Below, piece after piece: positions 57,529 through 64,000 of a stretch of 64,000 nt of DNA (position 1 is its first letter; every line of letters starts with the position of its first letter). This DNA comes from Gnetum montanum. Its lineage: Eukaryota; Streptophyta; Gnetopsida; Gnetales; Gnetaceae. Location of the stretch: positions 51,303 through 115,302 of the forward strand of contig MNCI01010115.1 of the NCBI GenBank assembly GCA_015680685.1. Direction: 5' to 3'. Below the pieces are notes generated by a model, which saw only the letters and a program-made list of their open reading frames with translations, searched no databases and had not been told where the DNA came from. The position numbers and the translations under genes are program-made.

Positions 57529-60258
57529 ATGGCACCAAGACTGAAGCATGGATTGGAGGCAGAACCATCCCAACCTAGGGATAAGTAGCCTAGAACTGGA
57601 AGGGGCCAATCAGAACAACCCTAAGAGTAGGAAGCTGAAACTCATGTCACAAGACCTCTTCATGAGGATCTCAAAGTAGAATTCATTTGTCAAATTTCAA
57701 AAGAAGTAGAAATAGAGTAGTCTCATCAAGATGAGACACCAAGTTCCATGCCAAGACTTGAAGTTACCTTGATCCATGTCTACCTTGATTAAATCAAGCC
57801 TAGGGATGTTCAACATTTGGTTCTCCAAGAACCAAACCTTGAGACATTATCAGAGTTTGCCCTAAAGGAAGCCAAAGCTCAATTGTGGACCTCTCCCATG
57901 TGGCGAATGATCATGTCTAGTAGGAAATGGTACATGGGAGACACCTACCTTTTTCTATAATAACTGGTAACCAAGTGCCACACTTAGAATCAAGGACATT
58001 TGGGTGTCCTAATCAATGGAAGCAATCACATAGGCTCTTGGCTTACCTGATACTAGAAACAAATTGGAAAAGATCTTAACTCAAGTAGACCCTGAGGTAA
58101 AGAAGAAGTGGACCCATTGATACTATGGAGTAAACTGCAAGGAGTATGGTGTGCTCACTATGGTGGAACATGTGTATTTCAAGATAGTAGCCCATCACCT
58201 CAATCTGATAGTGAGGCATAGTAAGATGACTATAATTTTTGCCCATGCATGTGCTACTTTGAGTGAAAATATCCCTATCAATTTTCCACAACTAATCTAT
58301 CTAAAGATAAAGAAGTGGTTCAAAGAGAATGAATGTGGAAGGAAGGCCTTGCCGTTTCCTTGCCTCGTCAGAAAACTATGCAAAAGGTAGGAATAGTTTG
58401 CTACACCAATGATGCAATCATGAATGTTTCTTCTACCTCTTGGATAGAAATGGTGAAAGACAAGACTGCTTCCATAATCTAGGAGGAGAAGTAGCAATCA
58501 CCACCTTCATCATCCACTCATCAAACAACATTAGAGTCCCATGTTGTCCTTGAAAAAATGTGTGAGATATGAGAGTAGATTTTACGTGAGTAGGAGTAGC
58601 AAGTAGGAATGAGTAGTGGTGATCTATGTATCATTCAGCAATGAGTCACCTCAACAAAGTTGCTTGGACCATCAGCCAAATGGAGGGAGGTGGACCAATT
58701 TTCTCAACCCAAACAATGCAACTACCTACGAGATCGAATCCTAGCATCCAAGAGGTAGTAGTATCTCTCTTACAATAGTATCAATTCTTAGAAATCTTTA
58801 GAAATGTTACTACTTTCTTAGTGCATCTAGAGGATGGAGAGGGGGCAACTATCTTGATGATGTAGCATCATGGGTAGGAGACAATAATAAAGGTGATTGC
58901 TGATAGAATTGTTGAGGCATTGAACACACCTATGGTGTCTATACTAGATGTTTCTATACTCAGAGATGTGCAGAAGTCCATAGGAATAGTTAGCAGTAGA
59001 TTGAGTGTAGCCTAGCATGAGGAGTTGTTCGATAGACTGGTGGGAATAAGGCAATCAATTTTGGATATCTTTGACCTTCCAGATACAATCACTACAACCT
59101 AGTCAAAGCTGTTGAAATCAAGGGGAAAATGCATTATCATGGAAGGGCAACTCAAAATAGCTTAAGCTCAAAGCCAATGCTTGGCTATGGAGGTTGCTAA
59201 ACTAAATGCCTGCCTTGATGATCTTGCATTTTTCAACCCTGCACTGACCTGTGATGAGATTTCAATGGCTTTAGGACAAGCTCAAGAAGTTTGAAGATGC
59301 AAAGAAGATAGTGACCTTTGATCAGTCCTTGGTTGATGCCACCAGGCATAATATCCAAAAGGCCTTGAACCAGACTCATTAGGAGAATGTTGATGTGTAG
59401 AAGTAGCAAATGTAAGATTTCATCTATTAATAGCAAGAGCAACTAGCCAAAGTGAATAATGAATTAAGGATATTGGTAGCTGAAAACAAAAATCTCTCCA
59501 TGAAGGAAATCTAGGACCTTTGCCATAAATTTGCAATAGAGATAGCTCCTTGAAAAAATGATGCTCTTAAGTTTGAGAGAGTCAAAAATCACTACAAAGA
59601 TTAGGTTGGTCTACAAAAAAAATCAATGAGAAACATATTCAGATGGTAAAGGAGAAAGTTAATATGACCCTCTAGTAGCTCAAAGAAGGAGGTGATGTCT
59701 AGCAGTCTATCTTTGATGGGCTTAATAACTACAAAAAGATGGATATCCACATGAAGGAACTACAAATTGAGAAGATGATGGAGTATATGGAGCTTGCCTA
59801 TCTTCATTATGCAAATCTATAAATGCTGAATACCAAATATCCATGGTCTAAATTAGAGAAACAAGTGGCTAGTTTGTACTTGTACAAAGTAGAGTTCAAG
59901 CATCACAAAGACACCAAGTAGAAGCTTGAGGTGGCAAATGCAAAACTCAATGTTCTTAGGTAGCACATCACCAATCAATGGTCTACAATTGAGAACTTTG
60001 CTAGGAGAATAAGTGACTACTAGAAGCTTGGTAATGCCCTATCCTTGGGATGTTCCCACACCAGTCCAGATTCGAGATGTAGCATGGACCATGAACAAAT
60101 ACAAAAGTAAGGAGAAGAAGATGAAGAGATTGTTGGATGCTTTCTATCTTCCACCACAAGTTGTAGTTGTCATAGGAAAACCACAACCGTCTGAATCACT
60201 ACGTGCACCTAAAGTAGGAGAAGGTCCTTCAAAGCCTTAGGAACCTCCACCACTTTGA
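57529..60258 (+). pseudogene. G2 extra ORF after integrase, coiled-coil-like, unknown
   Basis: Sense frame from ATG 57529 (MAPRLKHGLEAEPSQPRDK) to TGA at 60256, about 900 codons if mended. The N-terminal third reads LSEFALKEAKAQLWTSPMWR, EYGVLTMVEHVYFKIVAHHL, IIFAHACATLSENIPINFPQ and GRKALPFPCLVRKLCK, a globular domain I do not recognise. The middle reads VISILDVS-like and LFDRLVGIRQSILDIFDLPD. The C-terminal part is strongly helical and charged (LAKVNNELRILVAENKNLS) and ends QIRDVAWTMNKYKSKEKKMK and a Pro-rich tail. No signal peptide or membrane span is evident, so an envelope role is not supported. TAG is the commonest stop. Confidence 0.6.
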
Positions 60259-60515
60259 ACCATTTGAACTTCTTTCTCATCTTTGCACCATTAAAGGAAT
60301 TGTATTTGTCATTTTTGTCCTAGTGTATAATTTTATTATCTTGAACACCAAAATTATATAATAATTGTAAATTCATACACTTAGGCACATAGTGTTTGTT
60401 GTATTTGTGTATGTTAGTAGTTAGTCAATAATCCCATACCTTTCCAAAATTTCATAAGAAACTTGTTCCTCCTTTTTTTCACTTGAGGAAAATTTTTCAT
60501 TTAGCCATGCAGGTA

Positions 60516-61409
60516 TGATGTGTTGTGCCATGGGTTACGTCAATGAGGCCTTATCAACATGGTCCCACTGACGTGACCCATCGATGTGATCGCATCAACA
60601 TATGATTTGATGCATTCACATGACCTTGTCGATGTAGTGTCTATTTTTTCCTATAAATATGCACTCACCTGCAATGTTTATGACATCTTTTGTCATAGTT
60701 ATAGTGAAGCTTTAGTAATTTTTCCACTTCAAAGTTAGAATATTCTTCTAAATTCCCATAGTAGGAGTCAAAGAGTGTATAGATCTTTATTTGAACACTA
60801 TTGTACCTAAGTGCAGTAGTGTGTGTGGAAATAAAGACGAGCTTTCTAATAAACCTTACAACACTTTGAAATAGATTAATTATTTCCTTTATGCATTTAG
60901 TATTTTATGCAATTTTCTTGAGTGCTTTAAGTAATTAAATAATTAATTATGAAATAAATTAATCTAAATTAAGCATATATGTATGACCACTTCAAGCATA
61001 TGCTTGGCACTTGGTGATCCCAGTACTGCTTAACATTTGGTAACCCAATAGCGTTAAACATGTTCAAGATGTGTACTTCAAGTGGGAACGAATGCTTATG
61101 TTAGGATTAGTTAAACATGAGCTAGTTAGATTAAATTAGCAATTAAATATCTTTAATCCTCTATTCTTTATTCGTAGGTGACTTTGAACATAAAACATAA
61201 CAATGATAAAAATCATATGCCTTAGTTGCACTTCACCATACCTTTGCATTTCACATGTGTAATTGGGAAGACAACGATTATAATGGTTAGTTTCACTTCC
61301 TAGAGACTAGTGTGCCTAGAAGGCTATAAGTCCATAGAATTTGACCAAATTGGGCATGAATGCTTAGTGATTCATATGGTTGGACATAAGGTCTACTTGC
61401 CGCTCATCA
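60516..61409 (+). repeat. 3' LTR of G2
   Basis: Starts TGATGTGTTG, ends CTCATCA. TATAAATAT at 60652. Followed by CTATG. Confidence 0.86.
60652..60660 (+). promoter_or_regulatory. TATA box in 3' LTR of G2
   Basis: TATAAATAT about 136 bases from the LTR start. The inverted G3 LTR has TATAAATA at a similar distance (62495-62488, minus strand). Confidence 0.7.
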
Positions 61410-61414
61410 CTATG
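61410..61414. repeat. Target-site duplication CTATG, right of G2
   Basis: Exact match to 48271-48275. Confidence 0.85.
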
Positions 61415-61632
61415 AATTTTGAAAATACTATTAAAAAATTCTTAATAACATTTAGATGACATCAACAAAATTTACAACTATAATATCTCATCTATGTTAA
61501 ATGTGCTCTAATGAAACCAATAACTCATACATCATCTAGAAGAACAAAATCGAATATCTTATGTCTATTAACATCACTAGAAGAAGGCATTTCAAATTTC
61601 TATTTACTAGCTCATCAATCTACATTATGAGA

Positions 61633-62612
61633 TGATGAGTGGTGAGGTACCCCTACACACAACCATATGAAACAAGCGTAGCACACGCGATCTAGTTGAA
61701 CTCCGTAGACTAAATGCCTAAATGCCCCATGGAACACTTGGGGTTAATCATTCATTTTCTTCCCAGACTTACTTGTTGTTTTAACGGTGTATCGTTAAGT
61801 AAGTCCGAGGTATATGATTGTTTTGGTCTTTTATGGTTTTTTTCCTATGCTAAAGGGTGAAGGGTTGAGAAACTAACTAACTCTAACTAAAGGCCTAAGT
61901 CTAAATTAACTAGCATCAACATTTGTTCCCACTTACCATACACACCCTGAACTATGCAACTGTGGCTACCAAATGCTAATCGTTACTGGGATTACCACAC
62001 GTAACGCACGTGCTCGAAGTGGTCGTACTGAGGCACCTAACTAGCCTAAGCGTGATAAGAAGATGATTCCTTGACTAGTTGTACACATCCGTAGATGCTC
62101 GTAATCAAGTCGTACTCATCCTGCATTCTAGGAGATAAGGGTAAGAGAATCTAATCGCGATGAGTAGCCGATTCCTTGGTTAGCCATACACATTCTTCAA
62201 TGCTCGTAACCAAGTCATACTCATGCTGCACTAATGCATGTAATAAATGACATGTAAGAAATAATAAATAATAAACCTATTCCATGCACTATAAGTTTTA
62301 TCCACAAAGCTCGTCTTTATTACCGTACACAACTTGCGTTCAGGTACAAAGCTGCTCAAATAAAGAACCATTCACTTGGGGACTCCTACTACGAGCACAT
62401 GGAAAATATTCTATCTCTGGAGTGACTAAACTGCTAAAGCTTCACTACTTCTAGTGTAGGATGAAAAATGAGGGGAGTGCCACCTCTTATTTATAGATTT
62501 GCCAGCAGACTGCAATATCGTGTACGCGATATCGCAGGGGACGACGCGATATCACAACAATCGTGATATCGCGTACATGATATCATGGTGCATGTGATAT
62601 TGCATCTCATCA
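61633..62612 (-). repeat. 3' LTR of G3
   Basis: TGATG...CATCA ends as in G2. The region about 61920-62040 matches the reverse complement of G2 LTR sequence around GCTCGAAGTGGTCGTAC, and 62310-62430 matches the CTCCTACTATGGG stretch. Flanking 5-mers differ (TGAGA and TACCC), so it is not a solo LTR. It also has a cluster of GATATC palindromes. Confidence 0.75.
62511..62606. repeat. GATATC palindrome cluster in the G3 LTR
   Basis: GCGATATCGC, CGCGATATCA, TGATATCGCG and TGATATCA, plus one-base variants (CAATATCG, TGATATTG), occur within 95 bases between the LTR end and the TATA box. Confidence 0.85.
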
Positions 62613-63400
62613 TACCCCCATGACTGAATGAAAACTCATCCTTGAGTTCCTTACAATAATATCATGTAGGTATGGAATTATTGAGGGGAATGGAACTAAT
62701 GGGATGACATGTGAACGGATCATTATTACAAGACTTGAAAAAACCTGGTGTTCATGACAACAAGGGTGAACACCTTATTACAATGACATCAGGCCTTTGT
62801 TGGCAGCTGAGTAAAAGAGAGAGAGAGAGAGAAATGTTGCTGTTGCTAACGCCAAGATTGCACCTTCATTGTCCATCCGTAAGCATGCCATCGATCTTGC
62901 TCTTTGCATCGCTATGTCTAGCATGGCTCCACTCCAAGTGTTTGCTCCAGATCTAATCCATTGTTTGCATGTCTGCCATCTACACACACAGCACAATCAT
63001 ATATTAGCAAGGGTAATTGAATCATCATGTAATTGATACCTTACTTTGGTGTAAACTCATTGGCTAGGTTGTGGTATGGCTGATATGGATCTGGGAATAT
63101 GTGACTGATGACTACCGAAGCTGTAGGGGTTAGGAAGAAAATCAAAAAATTTTGGGCTAGGAGAAAATCGAAAAAATTAGGCCCCATACCCCCATGACTA
63201 ATCGCGAACCTCCGGTAGCATTAGAATGGAGAAAGAAAATGAGTAAGAAAGATAGAGAAAAAGGGACAACTATGGCATCGATGAAATGGATGTCAAGATG
63301 GAAATGAACAAAATAAATTTAATTGCAAAATGTTAAGAGAAAGAATTTAACAAATGCACCAAATAGGAATGTCAGTGGGTCCTCCTCAAAGCAAGTTCAT
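62613..63400 (-). other. G3 internal sequence before the LTR
   Basis: No gene. A purine-tract-like CATACCCCCATGACT (plus strand) occurs at 62611 and again at 63186. A (GA)n run lies at about 62817-62831. Confidence 0.55.
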
Positions 63401-64000
63401 GCCCTTAATGCCCTGACAAACCCACATTCAAAGAGTCTGTAGGCCCTGGGAATGTCATTTGGAACAAGAGTTAAAGTCTTAACCACAAGAATTTACCAAA
63501 AAGAAAACAATTTATCAACCCAAATATAGACACTAATGATACAATCGACAATGAGGTGAACAATGGAGAGAAGGATGGAGAGAAGAGAAATGGAATGGAA
63601 TCCCAAAAACAAGGTGGTGTACAGTCCCTTGTGTGTTTGATGATGAATGTGACTTGGTAAATCTCATTCCAACTCCAACCTCAAACCAACCACATCCAGT
63701 GACTTTGCATCAATGCATTCGGTTAAACCATCCACTTGGGCAACAAGAATGCACACTCCAAGAGCCACCACCATTCCGATGAAACGAAGAAGAGAATGGG
63801 AAGCGAGAAGGGCCTTAGTTAGAGGGAACACTTTTGGTCCCATAACCAGTGCTTGTAGCCCAAGTTTATTTGTCTAAGGGGTGTGCTTTGAATTCTCACT
63901 TGGGTTATTTTTTTTTTGAGTTTTGTGTTTTTATGCGTGAGAACCACACCATGCAAAGACTTCTTATTTTTATTATCTCAGCTTCCAATAATTGGGTAAC
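63401..64000 (-). other. G3 internal region shared with G2
   Basis: Inverted homology to G2 56080-56700. No gene seen. Confidence 0.55.

Larger units (their letters stand above)
48276..61409 (+). mobile_element. Ty3/gypsy retrotransposon G2, 13.1 kb
   Basis: LTRs of about 900 bp (48276-49178, 60516-61409) with perfect TGATG...CATCA ends, flanked by CTATG. Order gag, protease, RT, RNase H, integrase, a 2.1-kb spacer and a 2.7-kb sense ORF, then LTR. No chromodomain or second RNase H is seen. RT motifs (HRI/HHIF, SGYNQI, FMDxF) and a protease of the ALLDxGxxVNLIS form suggest an Athila-like or related non-chromovirus. All frames are broken, mostly by TAG. Confidence 0.88.
61633..64000 (-). mobile_element. 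G3, 3' end of a G2-related element on the minus strand
   Basis: An inverted, diverged copy of the G2 LTR (61633-62612) is preceded on the minus strand by a G-rich purine tract (ATGGGGGTA) and by internal sequence. This includes about 63400-63965, related to G2 56080-56700. The element continues past the window end. No coding domain is visible in this part. Confidence 0.65.

Noticed and set aside
57529-60258. Envelope-like gene in G2
   Set aside because: The position suits an env-like ORF, but no signal peptide, membrane span or cleavage motif is visible.
61765-61803. Inverted repeat ACTTACTT...AACG / CGTTAAGTAAGT as a terminator or attachment site
   Set aside because: It lies inside the G3 LTR and has no functional context in a plant genome.

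Overview
The window looks like intergenic DNA from a large-genome seed plant, most likely a gymnosperm (inference). It is almost wholly old LTR retrotransposons inserted into one another. Plant Ty1/copia and Ty3/gypsy domains can be read, but nearly every frame is broken by stops and frameshifts. No bacterial or phage-type gene, rRNA, tRNA or CRISPR array was recognised. A 151-base N gap (23439-23589) and two single Ns show it is a draft assembly.

Left half (1-37.7 kb): a stack of nested elements, with exact 5-bp target-site duplications (TSDs) at three joints. A copia pol fragment lies at 1-830. Next to it is a minus-strand gag element (Y; 831-980 plus 25034-27270). Y is split by element X (981-25033; TSD ATTAC). 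X is split by an 18.1-kb Ty3/gypsy element, G1 (3527-21643; TSD TCTAC). Y itself appears to sit in a second X-family copy (X-prime; about 27.3-37.68 kb), which is also split by a minus-strand, gag-only copia-type element, Z (29295-34609; TSD CTAGG).

G1 is the most informative part. It belongs to the Tat/Ogre-type branch, with sense-strand gag, protease, RT, RNase H, a second RNase H of the archaeal type, and integrase. Between protease and RT lies a 6-kb block with a long protein-like gene on the opposite strand (about 14529 down to 10030), with several GT-AG introns, its own TATA-like box and a coiled-coil-like segment. Three tandem-repeat arrays sharing the word AAACTAGCA lie at the left edge of this block, at its right edge, and after integrase.

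X carries a fragment resembling a host CCR4-type deadenylase nuclease (22789-23301), apparently absent from X-prime.

Middle (37.7-48.3 kb): a decayed copia gag-protease-integrase remnant (W), a low-repeat stretch that may hold the first exon of a real host gene (minus strand, ATG at 41382), an unassigned degenerate frame, a lone minus-strand LTR, and a 426-bp tandem duplication.

Right (48.3-64 kb): a complete but dead Ty3/gypsy element, G2 (48276-61409; TSD CTATG), with gag, protease, RT, RNase H, integrase and an extra sense-strand coiled-coil ORF after integrase. It is followed by the 3' end of a related element on the opposite strand (G3, 61633 to the window end), whose 3' region is about 3 kb shorter, about the size of the extra ORF.

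All coordinates of degenerate domains are approximate. LTR, TSD, splice-site and motif coordinates were read from the sequence. Family assignments rest on motif recognition without database searches.
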